Notes under the pieces: generated by a model
The model's database searches: none
What the model was told of the DNA's origin: nothing
The model's input: the letters and a program-made list of their open reading frames with translations, nothing else
Assembly (NCBI RefSeq): GCF_015207655.1
Contig: NZ_JADEWN010000022.1
Span: forward strand, 1 to 64,000
DNA from: Gloeocapsopsis crepidinum LEGE 06123
GTDB lineage: Bacteria > Cyanobacteriota > Cyanobacteriia > Cyanobacteriales > Chroococcidiopsidaceae
Length of the DNA stretch: 64,000 nt
Direction of reading: 5' to 3'
Program-made: the position numbers and the translations under genes
Part shown: piece after piece, positions 34,602 to 42,203 of the stretch
Layout of the letters: every line of letters starts with the position of its first letter
Position numbering within the stretch: position 1 is the stretch's first letter

Positions 34602-35930
34602 ATGTCATCATCTGCTTCTAGTCAAAGTGCAATCGCAGGTCATTCTGATTCAGCGAGTAGTAGTCATGATGAACTCAGTTATCAGCAACTTATTTTACTC
34701 GCAGCCATTATTGGTATTGCTGGGGGATTAGTGGCAACAGTCTATTACTATATGTTAGAAGCAAGTATAGATGTTGTCTGGCAAGGTATTCCTGAGTTTA
34801 TTAAATTAAACTTTGCTAGTGATTTAGGCAAAAATTATGTTTGGATTGCGACTACTATTGGTGGCTTACTTGTTGGTTTGACTTTGTACTTGATGGGGCT
34901 TCCTGGTGAAGTAGCATTTGTTGTTGATAAAGTACACGATCCAGGACACATTACAATTCGTCAAACGCCAGCGATGGTTATTGCCTCTTTATTTTCCATC
35001 GCATTTGGTGGTAGTGCAGGTCCTGAAGCACCGTTGGTTCAAGTTAATGGTAGCTTTGGCGGTTGGCTAGGGCAAAAACTTAAACTAACAGCTAGAAGTA
35101 TTCGTGTCATGACTTTTTGTGGAATGAGTGCAGCATTAGGCGCTTTTTTTGGTGCGCCTTTGGGTGGAGCATTATTTGCGTTAGAAATTCCCCATCGTCG
35201 CGGTTTAGAATACTATGAAGCACTGATTCCGGCAGTACTTTCGGCAATTTTGAGCTTTTGTGTCTTTCGCCTCAATACTGGATTAACAATTGGTGGAATA
35301 TATCACTTCACGGCGATTCCCCAACTTTCGTTAATAAATTTGGCTGAAGGTGCATTACTTGGCGCAATTGGTGCATTTATTGCTTTGATCTTTGTTTTGC
35401 TATTTCGTGTTATAGGCCATTTGAGTGAGTCTATTGCGCATCGCAGAATTCTCCTTGCTACGTTGGGTGGTTTGTCAATTGGAATAATTGCTTATTTTTT
35501 ACCGCAAACACTGTTTTTTGGTGAAAAAGAAATAGAAACAATTGTTGAAACAGGGGCAACTTTTGGAGTAGCAATGTTACTTGCGATCGCCGCTGCGAAA
35601 ATGTTAGCAATCAGTTGTACTCTTCATTCTGGTTTTCGTGGCGGGTTTATTTTTCCTTTGTTTTATATTGGTGCAGCAATTGGATTGGCGATCGCTTTAG
35701 CATTTCCTCAAATTCACCCAACGATTGGTATGGTTTGTCTCATGGCTGCAGTAAATGTCGCAGTGACTAAAACGCCAATTAGTACAAGCGTGATTCTTAG
35801 TGTGTTATCTGATACTGCGATGTTACCCGTAATTGTGATTGCAAGTTTTGTGAGTTTCCTGTTAACGACACAGTTAGCATTGATTCAAACGCAGCGATCG
35901 CGTTATTGGGATATCACTGCTGTAGAGTAA
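34602..35930 (+). CDS. ClC-family chloride channel/transporter
   Basis: A 442-residue protein with the ClC fold: about 10-12 helices, GGSAGPEAPLVQ near residues 136-147 (the place of the GREGP motif), ALGAFFGAPLGGALFALE, and GFRGGFIFPLFYIGAAIG (GxFxP motif). The gating Glu of E. coli ClC (E148) aligns with Ala139 here, which in model ClCs would uncouple proton exchange. The first GSGIP-type motif appears as GLPGEV. It likely moves anions across the cytoplasmic membrane. Confidence 0.85.
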   Translation: MSSSASSQSAIAGHSDSASSSHDELSYQQLILLAAIIGIAGGLVATVYYYMLEASIDVVWQGIPEFIKLNFASDLGKNYVWIATTIGGLLVGLTLYLMGLPGEVAFVVDKVHDPGHITIRQTPAMVIASLFSIAFGGSAGPEAPLVQVNGSFGGWLGQKLKLTARSIRVMTFCGMSAALGAFFGAPLGGALFALEIPHRRGLEYYEALIPAVLSAILSFCVFRLNTGLTIGGIYHFTAIPQLSLINLAEGALLGAIGAFIALIFVLLFRVIGHLSESIAHRRILLATLGGLSIGIIAYFLPQTLFFGEKEIETIVETGATFGVAMLLAIAAAKMLAISCTLHSGFRGGFIFPLFYIGAAIGLAIALAFPQIHPTIGMVCLMAAVNVAVTKTPISTSVILSVLSDTAMLPVIVIASFVSFLLTTQLALIQTQRSRYWDITAVE

Positions 35931-36004
35931 TTTAGTACAGTGTTGTTTTAGGACTCTTAATCAAGTATCCTCTGTGCATATGCTTTTATATCTGTTATTC
36001 AAAG

Positions 36005-36472
36005 ATGTCTTGGTTAAGAAAGTTATCACGGCGCGTCGCAGTAGGATTGAGCGACAGCAACTTCTTGCAAGTAATTAGTGGCATAGAAACACTAGTGTCT
36101 AAGTTGCTATCCATATTAATGGTAGTTGTTATTCTTGTTGCTGTTTACGATCTCTTTGTTATTTTGATTCAAGATATTCTTAATGCACCTATTGGTTTTT
36201 TTACAAGAACTTTATTCGAGGTTTTTGGTTTATTCCTAAATATATTAATTGCCTTAGAACTTTTAGAAAATATTACAGCATATCTCCGCAAGCACGTTAT
36301 TCAAGTTGAGTTAGTCATTGTAACTTCATTAATCGCCGTAGCAAGGAAGTTTATCATTCTTGACTTACAAAAAACAGGAGGTATCGATTTAATTGGACTT
36401 GCGATCGCTATTTTAGGTTTATCAATTAGTTATTGGATCATTCGTAATGCCCAACCCCGACAACCACATTAA
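36005..36472 (+). CDS. PsiE-like membrane protein (phosphate-starvation-inducible family)
   Basis: The 155-residue protein has four predicted membrane helices (about 35-60, 75-97, 108-125, 132-147) and the conserved segment LELLENITAYLRKHVIQVELVIVTSLIAVARKFIILD. This fits the PsiE family. It is 2 bp upstream of narM in the same direction and probably co-transcribed. Confidence 0.75.
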   Translation: MSWLRKLSRRVAVGLSDSNFLQVISGIETLVSKLLSILMVVVILVAVYDLFVILIQDILNAPIGFFTRTLFEVFGLFLNILIALELLENITAYLRKHVIQVELVIVTSLIAVARKFIILDLQKTGGIDLIGLAIAILGLSISYWIIRNAQPRQPH

Positions 36473-36474
36473 CT

Positions 36475-36924
36475 ATGAATGAGTTTTTTCAATTTGAGGC
36501 TGATTTTGTTGAGAGTTTGCGTTGTATTCCGATGCAAGTACGCTATAAATTAGATACTTGTGGTGTAAAATTAAAATTATCACATTGGACTCAATTTAGT
36601 GCGACCGAACGTCAAGCATTGGTTGAAAAGCCTTGCAGTCCAGAAGAAATGGTTGCATATCGAGAATTTTTACAGCAATTAGTACAACAACATACAGGTA
36701 ATGCAGCAGGGGAACTACCAATAGATTCTCACCCTGCGTGGCTAAATAGCACAGCAATTCCCCAAGACTTACTTGCAAAAGCTAAAGAAGTCGGTACGAC
36801 AATTACATTGCAACAATGGCAATTATTAACTCCATTACAACGCTTTGCTTTAATTAAACTCAGTCGTCCTAGTCACGAAAACAAAAACTTTGTTCCCGCG
36901 CTTCAAGAATTTCACTTAGTCTAA
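36475..36924 (+). CDS. narM: Nitrate reductase-associated protein (NarM family)
   Basis: The 149-residue protein matches the cyanobacterial nitrate-reductase-associated family: FFQFEADFVESLRCIPMQVRYKLDTCGVKLKL, then AYREFLQQLV, and ITLQQWQLLTPLQRFALIKLSR. NarM is needed for activity of ferredoxin-dependent nitrate reductase NarB in cyanobacteria. The nar/nrt genes are not in the window. The start is 2 bp after the PsiE-like stop. Confidence 0.88.
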   Translation: MNEFFQFEADFVESLRCIPMQVRYKLDTCGVKLKLSHWTQFSATERQALVEKPCSPEEMVAYREFLQQLVQQHTGNAAGELPIDSHPAWLNSTAIPQDLLAKAKEVGTTITLQQWQLLTPLQRFALIKLSRPSHENKNFVPALQEFHLV

Positions 36925-36978
36925 ACACAACAATGATTTCCCTGTTTGCTTCACTAGCCACTAGCAACTAACAACTTC

Positions 36979-37740
36979 TTAAAACCAGCCCTCTTGTTCT
37001 AGCGTTTCAATCAGTTGTAGCCCACGCGGATCGCCGACTCCTAATAAAGAAGCTTTAGCGTCTTCCCGCACTCCTAAATCTTCGTCTTCAGCAAAAGCTT
37101 GAATTAAAGCATCAACTGCGGTTGCATAGACAACATTAGAAGGCAATTCGCGGCACAATTGTCCGATCGCCCACGCACAATTACTGCGTACAGCAGCTAT
37201 CGGATCTTGTACCAGCGCCTCAATTAATGGTGGCATTGCGCTAACTACAGCATCATAACCAACTTGTGACATTTGCGCTAAAGCACTTGCTGCCCATAGC
37301 CGAACTGCAGAAATATCAGTTCGTAAAGCATCTGCAAGAGGTGCTAAAGTACGGCGATCGCGGCAATTTCCCAAAGCCCAAACAACACCTTTACGCACAT
37401 AACCGTTCCAATCGCGGTTAAGTTGTGCAATCAAGGGTTCAACTGCATCAGGGCTGGGGTTACGTCCAATACCATAGGCTGCACTGACTCGCACTAATGG
37501 ACAAGGATCTTGCAGTAAGCAAATCAAATACGGGATAGCGCGGCGATCTTCAATATCTGAAAAAGCACGGGCAGCTAACATCCGTTGCTGTGTTTGCGGA
37601 TGATCTAATAACGCCAGCATTGCTTCTGGATCAGGCGTTGGCGTCTCAGATTCAGCAGTAAGCGATCCTAGATGGTCTAAAGGACTATCTAGCTCAATCT
37701 CCTGGTCGAGTACACTGTTTATGTCATCTTCGTCATACAT
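36979..37740 (-). CDS. HEAT-repeat protein (PBS-lyase repeat type)
   Basis: A 253-residue protein with an acidic N-terminus (about 1-35) and six HEAT/PBS-lyase repeats (RRAIPYLICLLQDPCPLVRVSAAYGIG, VEPLIAQLNRDWNGYVRKGVVWALG, AVRSNCAWAIGQL). Relatives include phycobilin lyase subunits and NblB-like proteins, but simple HEAT scaffolds look the same. Active residues are not evident. Confidence 0.8.
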   Translation of the reverse strand: MYDEDDINSVLDQEIELDSPLDHLGSLTAESETPTPDPEAMLALLDHPQTQQRMLAARAFSDIEDRRAIPYLICLLQDPCPLVRVSAAYGIGRNPSPDAVEPLIAQLNRDWNGYVRKGVVWALGNCRDRRTLAPLADALRTDISAVRLWAASALAQMSQVGYDAVVSAMPPLIEALVQDPIAAVRSNCAWAIGQLCRELPSNVVYATAVDALIQAFAEDEDLGVREDAKASLLGVGDPRGLQLIETLEQEGWF

Positions 37741-37965
37741 ATTGATACAGTATCGTATCCTACTGCCAATCTAACAGGGTATTTGGTGTGTATAGTTGTT
37801 AAGCGCAGGTGCTTCTTTAAATATGGCAAGCGGTGATGGGTAATAAAAAAGCGAATTGGTAAATTGTTAGAAATCACCAAGCATAGTGACTCATTCTTGC
37901 GTCAATCCAAGGGATTGCGAATTGCAGTGAAAACTACTTTACTTATTTTACAAGGCTACGAGTAT

Positions 37966-38463
37966 TCAAGGAGCAAGCTTTTTAACCATCCAAATTGACG
38001 TGGATTCGTAGCCTATCTGGTTGTAGAGATTTAAGGCTGGTTGGTTGCACTGAAATACTTGTAAACCAATTTGGCGATCGCCTCTTTTTTTTGCCCAAGC
38101 TTCGGCATACTGCATCAAAGCTGTCCCAATTCCTTTTTTGCGGTATTCGGGTACGACGTAAAGTAGGAAAATATGGGTGTAGCGATCGCCCTTGACTTGA
38201 TCGATAGCATTTCCCGCCCAAAGACAAGCGACAGTTTGAGTAGTGAGTTGTTGGTGGCTAGTGGCTAGAGAATAGTTTTCGCCCGTGATATCTACCCACC
38301 ACAAGGGGGTTTCTTTCGAGTAGTATTGTTCAACAGTGCGGGCGAGGTGCGAGAAATCTTGTTCGGGAAAAAGTTCCTTATAAGTGCGTTGCATGAATTT
38401 GAGTAATAAAGCCCGATCGATACCACCCGCACGAATTGTATATCCAGGTATGAGTTCAGACAC
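37966..38463 (-). CDS. GNAT N-acetyltransferase with a repeat-derived insert
   Basis: A 165-residue GNAT protein: HIFLLYVVPEYRKKGIGTALMQYAEAWAKKRGDRQIGLQVFQCNQPALNLYNQIGYE contains the acetyl-CoA loop RKKGIG (about residues 108-114). The segment SLATSHQQLTTQT (about 65-77) is encoded by DNA matching the dispersed spacer-repeat words (ctagccactagccaccaacaac on the minus strand, about 38239-38274), which suggests an in-frame repeat insertion. Its start overlaps the preceding small gene by 8 bp. Confidence 0.85.
   Translation of the reverse strand: MSELIPGYTIRAGGIDRALLLKFMQRTYKELFPEQDFSHLARTVEQYYSKETPLWWVDITGENYSLATSHQQLTTQTVACLWAGNAIDQVKGDRYTHIFLLYVVPEYRKKGIGTALMQYAEAWAKKRGDRQIGLQVFQCNQPALNLYNQIGYESTSIWMVKKLAP
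38239..38274 (-). repeat. Dispersed-repeat words inside the GNAT gene
   Basis: On the minus strand the sequence carries 'ctagccactagccaccaacaac', which resembles the spacer segment near 36950 (ctagccactagcaactaac) and, in reverse complement, copies 3 and 4 (gttagtggctagtg). The GNAT reading frame is kept. Confidence 0.5.
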
Positions 38464-38674
38464 TGGAAGTCGAGATTTGTTGTAGGGGATTTTGAGCGAT
38501 TTTACTATCGATTATGAATAACTGTGCTTGCTTGGGGATAGCTATCGGTTCTTCAATTGGTGCAGGCGCAGCCATATCACTGGGTAAAAAAATGCGGGCG
38601 CTAACTGCAACAAGAGCAATTAAAAATCCTATGACTGCAAGTACAGGAGCAATATATTCACGTAATATTTTCAT
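38456..38674 (-). CDS. Small membrane-anchored protein
   Basis: The 72-residue product has one membrane helix (about 9-30, VLAVIGFLIALVAVSARIFL) and a polar proline-rich tail. Its 3' end overlaps the GNAT gene by 8 bp, implying one transcript. No function is recognised. Confidence 0.6.
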   Translation of the reverse strand: MKILREYIAPVLAVIGFLIALVAVSARIFLPSDMAAPAPIEEPIAIPKQAQLFIIDSKIAQNPLQQISTSSV

Positions 38675-38853
38675 ATTTAAATTTTGTCACAGCTAGTCAA
38701 TACACTCTTTTTCCATCCTACAACTTAAATGATTTGGTTAGATAATCTCTACTACGAACAACTCGGCTATCCTTGAAGGACAAGGGGCTAGAGAAATTGA
38801 AGCAGTTATCGCTATTTGCTAGTCACTAGTCACTGGTTCCACTAATCACTCTT

Positions 38854-40107
38854 TCACTGTTTAGGTACAGCGATAGGTTTTGGGTTCCACGGCGCAAAAA
38901 CTGGAAGTAACAACAACCCTGGTATGGCAGCAACGATACTAATAATAAAAAATAAAGACCATCCAGTTGCTTGTGCTAATGCCCCAGCAGGGGCAACTAA
39001 AATATCGCGACTGACAGCCATTAAACTAGAAAGTAACGCATATTGCGTTGCTGAGAATCTTTGATTACACAAACTCATTAAAAAGGCAACAAACGCAGCA
39101 GTACCTAAGCCCGCACAAAAGTTTTCAATATTAATTGTTAGCACCATGAAAGGATAATTTCTCCCTAGTTGCGCCTGCATAAAATAGGCAAAGTTACTGA
39201 TAGCTTGTAAGCCACCAAAAACCCACAATGAGCGGTTTATCCCAATTTTACTTAAAATTGCACCTCCAGCCAGTGCCCCGACAATTGTTGCAATTAACCC
39301 CATTCCTCCTTGAATCGCCCCAATATCCGTTTGTGTAAATCCGATTTGGAGTAAAAAAGGCGTGGACATATTGTTAACTAAAGCATCACCAAATTTATAC
39401 AGGACAATAAAACATAAGATAAAAACTCCTGTTAGTGCGCCCAAGCGTTGAAAAAATTCACCGAAAGGTAACAATACTGCTTCGGATAACGAGGCGGGAA
39501 GTTGAATGTGTCCTTGCGGTTCGGGTGCAATTAGTGTGCCAATGACACCCACAATCATCACCGATGCCATGATTAGATAAACACTCGTCCAAGAAATGCG
39601 ATCTGCCAAAATGAGTGCTAAAGAACCTGTAATCAGTAACGCAACACGATAACCGAGGACAAACACTGCTGCACCCGCACCCATTTCTTTTTCGGCTAGA
39701 ACATCCGCGCGGTAAGCATCACCAGCAATATCTTGCGTTGCACTGAAAAAAGCAACAAATAAGGCATTGATTGCCAGTAGTTGTAATGCTTGGGCGGGTT
39801 GTTGAAATCCCATAAATGCGATCGCTAAAATCAACCCAATTTGCAGGATAATTAACCATCCTCGCCGTCGCCCTAAAAATGGCAACGCGAAGCGATCGAG
39901 TATAGGTGCCCAGAGAAATTTGAGAGAATATGGTAAAGCCACCAAACTAAACAACCCAATCGACTTTAAATCGACTCCTTCGACAGTCATCCAAGCTTGT
40001 AGTGTCTTACTTGTAAGTAATAACGGCAAACCCGATGAAACCCCCAGTAATAGTAAAGCCACCATCTTGCGGCTTTGAAATACTTGCAGCAGCGATCGAT
40101 TACTCAC
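38854..40107 (-). CDS. AmpG-family MFS transporter
   Basis: A 417-residue protein with about 12 helices and AmpG-type motifs: GVSSGLPLLLTSKTLQAWMT, LPYSLKFLWAPILDRF, FFSATQDIAGDAYRADVL and FVAFLMSLCNQRFSATQYALLSSLMAVSRDILV. AmpG carries muropeptides into the cell for cell-wall recycling. The substrate here is inferred from family. Confidence 0.85.
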   Translation of the reverse strand: MSNRSLLQVFQSRKMVALLLLGVSSGLPLLLTSKTLQAWMTVEGVDLKSIGLFSLVALPYSLKFLWAPILDRFALPFLGRRRGWLIILQIGLILAIAFMGFQQPAQALQLLAINALFVAFFSATQDIAGDAYRADVLAEKEMGAGAAVFVLGYRVALLITGSLALILADRISWTSVYLIMASVMIVGVIGTLIAPEPQGHIQLPASLSEAVLLPFGEFFQRLGALTGVFILCFIVLYKFGDALVNNMSTPFLLQIGFTQTDIGAIQGGMGLIATIVGALAGGAILSKIGINRSLWVFGGLQAISNFAYFMQAQLGRNYPFMVLTINIENFCAGLGTAAFVAFLMSLCNQRFSATQYALLSSLMAVSRDILVAPAGALAQATGWSLFFIISIVAAIPGLLLLPVFAPWNPKPIAVPKQ

Positions 40108-40202
40108 TCTTCTAGCCTCACTCCTCTAGCCTTCAGTAAATCTTGCCACAGCTAGGCGATCTTGAAGGGCAATAAATCACTCGGTTTTATCAATTACTCA
40201 CT

Positions 40203-41648
40203 TTACTTTGAGACAATGCGATCGCCTTTAATCTCCACACCCTTTTGTGCTAACCATTGTTGCCAACCATCGCGCGTTCCGATGGTGCGCGTATTCTTGA
40301 GTAATCCTAACTTTTCTTCGCGCCGCGTCAAGATCGCAAATCGTTCGTACAGTGGATAACTTGGTGCTACAAAAGTTTCTTTGCGATGCAGAATCGGTGG
40401 GTTCGCCACGTTGTCGTATTCGCGATGAACTACACTGAGATTTTGCAAGTCAATTTGCATACTTGTATGTAAAGCAGGATGTGCCTCTTTGTCGAATTCT
40501 GGATAAAAAAGATATGAGATTTTAGGTTTGTCTGTGTAAAATTTTACCAAGGTTACATTATCCATCCGTCCAATAGTGCGGCTAGCACAACCTTCATAAA
40601 TCCGCAGTAAAGGATCGAGTTCAGGTAACGCCGAAACATGGACATACAAAGCTGTTGGTAAGTGTTTGCCAATTTTACTTTGTTTGCACGTTTGGGCAAC
40701 AACGCCAGGTTTTCCTAAGCTGAATAGCATTTTATCCGCAACCTGGCAAGCTTCTTGATATGTACCAAAAAAGGCTTTGATGTCTTGACGAAGTTCAGGC
40801 GCGAGTTGATTAAATCCAGGGCGTTTACTAAATTGTGTTAATGCCAGATACACCAAAATATCTAACGAACGACGGTAGGCGATCGCATCCCACTCGGCTT
40901 CATCGGTAGCTTGCAAAATCACATTATAAGCGCGGCGAAAAGTCCCGAATTCGAGTAGAATTTCGGTTTGCGCAGCTAGTTCACCTTTAACGGGTAATCT
41001 ACCGCGTTCAGTGACAAAATTAATCAGTGGCGTTAAGAGTTCTTGATAATCTTCAAAACGTTTACTCAGAGTACGTACTCGTGGTGTTAAACTCCGCGAA
41101 CGAAAGCGTAAAGCCCGAAAACTTTCTTTTTCAGTTTCATCGCGGAAGACAAAGTAAATCCCTAATGCTATAGGTACAGCATCAACTTGCAGCACTTCGT
41201 CAATGTATTTTTTTAACTCTTCTTGCTCGTAATACTTCTGAAATGTATTGCGTCGAGTTACAATCCCATCGCCATAAGCTATTTTGGCATTGCTGCGGTC
41301 ATGAATCAAAACTTGAGCGGCAACAATTAAGACTTTTTGTGTCAAGTTCCAAGCTTGGCAAAGCGCTTCGCGGCGTTCTTCGGGATCTTCAATGACGTTG
41401 AGAACGTAGCCTAAATTCACGATATCCGCAGATGTACGCGGCGTATTAGGGCAGTAATAGGGGTCCCAGCCAGTACAGGCATAATTCCGCGCAGCTAAGC
41501 GTTCGACATCACCACCATAGCCGCAACCATAGTCAAAGAACGTGGTATCGTTGTTTATGATTGCCCATTCTATAGCTAATCGCACCGGACGTGATAAATC
41601 AGTACGCGCGATCGCGGCTCTATGACGTTCAATTTCCAGAGCTTCCAT
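40203..41648 (-). CDS. DNA phosphorothioation-associated putative methyltransferase
   Basis: A 481-residue protein. An SAM-binding Rossmann region is at the N-terminus: FFDYGCGYGGDVERLAARNY (about residues 37-56), then CTGWDPYYCPN and ADIVNLGYVLNVIEDPEERREAL. This layout (short methyltransferase plus a long C-terminal region with LLRIYEGCASRTIG and YDNVANPPILHRKETFV) fits the Dnd-associated methyltransferase family (TIGR04096). Its target is unknown; the neighbouring dndE/dndD genes place it in the Dnd system. It lies 55 bp downstream of dndE. Confidence 0.85.
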   Translation of the reverse strand: MEALEIERHRAAIARTDLSRPVRLAIEWAIINNDTTFFDYGCGYGGDVERLAARNYACTGWDPYYCPNTPRTSADIVNLGYVLNVIEDPEERREALCQAWNLTQKVLIVAAQVLIHDRSNAKIAYGDGIVTRRNTFQKYYEQEELKKYIDEVLQVDAVPIALGIYFVFRDETEKESFRALRFRSRSLTPRVRTLSKRFEDYQELLTPLINFVTERGRLPVKGELAAQTEILLEFGTFRRAYNVILQATDEAEWDAIAYRRSLDILVYLALTQFSKRPGFNQLAPELRQDIKAFFGTYQEACQVADKMLFSLGKPGVVAQTCKQSKIGKHLPTALYVHVSALPELDPLLRIYEGCASRTIGRMDNVTLVKFYTDKPKISYLFYPEFDKEAHPALHTSMQIDLQNLSVVHREYDNVANPPILHRKETFVAPSYPLYERFAILTRREEKLGLLKNTRTIGTRDGWQQWLAQKGVEIKGDRIVSK

Positions 41649-41702
41649 GACAAATCAAACTTTTGTGTTTGATTATAGAATCAAATTTGGTAAATGAAAG
41701 CT

Positions 41703-42089
41703 TTATTTGGGCAAAGCTAATTCAACTAAATCCTCAATTTTCTTAATATTCGGATCGCCAGCTAGATAACCAATGCCGCGATGCAGGTGTAGGCGAAACT
41801 GTATTGCTAGCGTTTCCTTATCAGTACCTAAACCATCATTATAGCAGCGTTGTTTCAAAGCGATTAGCAGTATATCTGATAGTTCTCCCCCAAACACGCG
41901 CCACGTCATCTCTACGTTACTATCAGCAGGAATTGCTATGGGGGAAGGAATTGCACTCTCAGCAAGCGATCGACAAAACGCCCAGCGACACAGGATATTC
42001 CATTGGTCTATTTTAGTAGTTCGTTTGAGTTTGACTAACTGGTCTTTTGCAGTTTGCGATAGATGAATGCGCTCAAGTGGTGGTTCCAT
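41703..42089 (-). CDS. dndE: DNA phosphorothioation protein DndE
   Basis: The 128-residue protein matches DndE: RIHLSQTAKDQLVKLKRTTKIDQWNILCRWAFCRSLAE, SNVEMTWRVFGGEL, and ALKQRC...QFRLHLHRGIGYL at the C-terminus. DndE binds nicked DNA and acts with DndC and DndD. It is 115 bp downstream of dndD; that gap is filled by a dispersed spacer repeat. Confidence 0.92.
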   Translation of the reverse strand: MEPPLERIHLSQTAKDQLVKLKRTTKIDQWNILCRWAFCRSLAESAIPSPIAIPADSNVEMTWRVFGGELSDILLIALKQRCYNDGLGTDKETLAIQFRLHLHRGIGYLAGDPNIKKIEDLVELALPK

Positions 42090-42094
42090 GAGAG

Positions 42095-42203
42095 AGTTAT
42101 GAGTTCTAAGTTTTGAGTGTTGAGTTATGAGTTATGAAGAATCTTTTAATTCAAAACGTGCTAACGCACCGCTACACTAACAAAATTCAAAACTAATTAC
42201 TAG
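42095..42203. repeat. Dispersed spacer repeat, copy 6, between dndD and dndE
   Basis: Contains gagttatgagttctaagttttgagtg and a gctaacgcaccgctac block, then caaaattcaaaact. dndD and dndE are usually closely spaced, so the repeat probably inserted between them. It may affect co-transcription. Confidence 0.6.
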
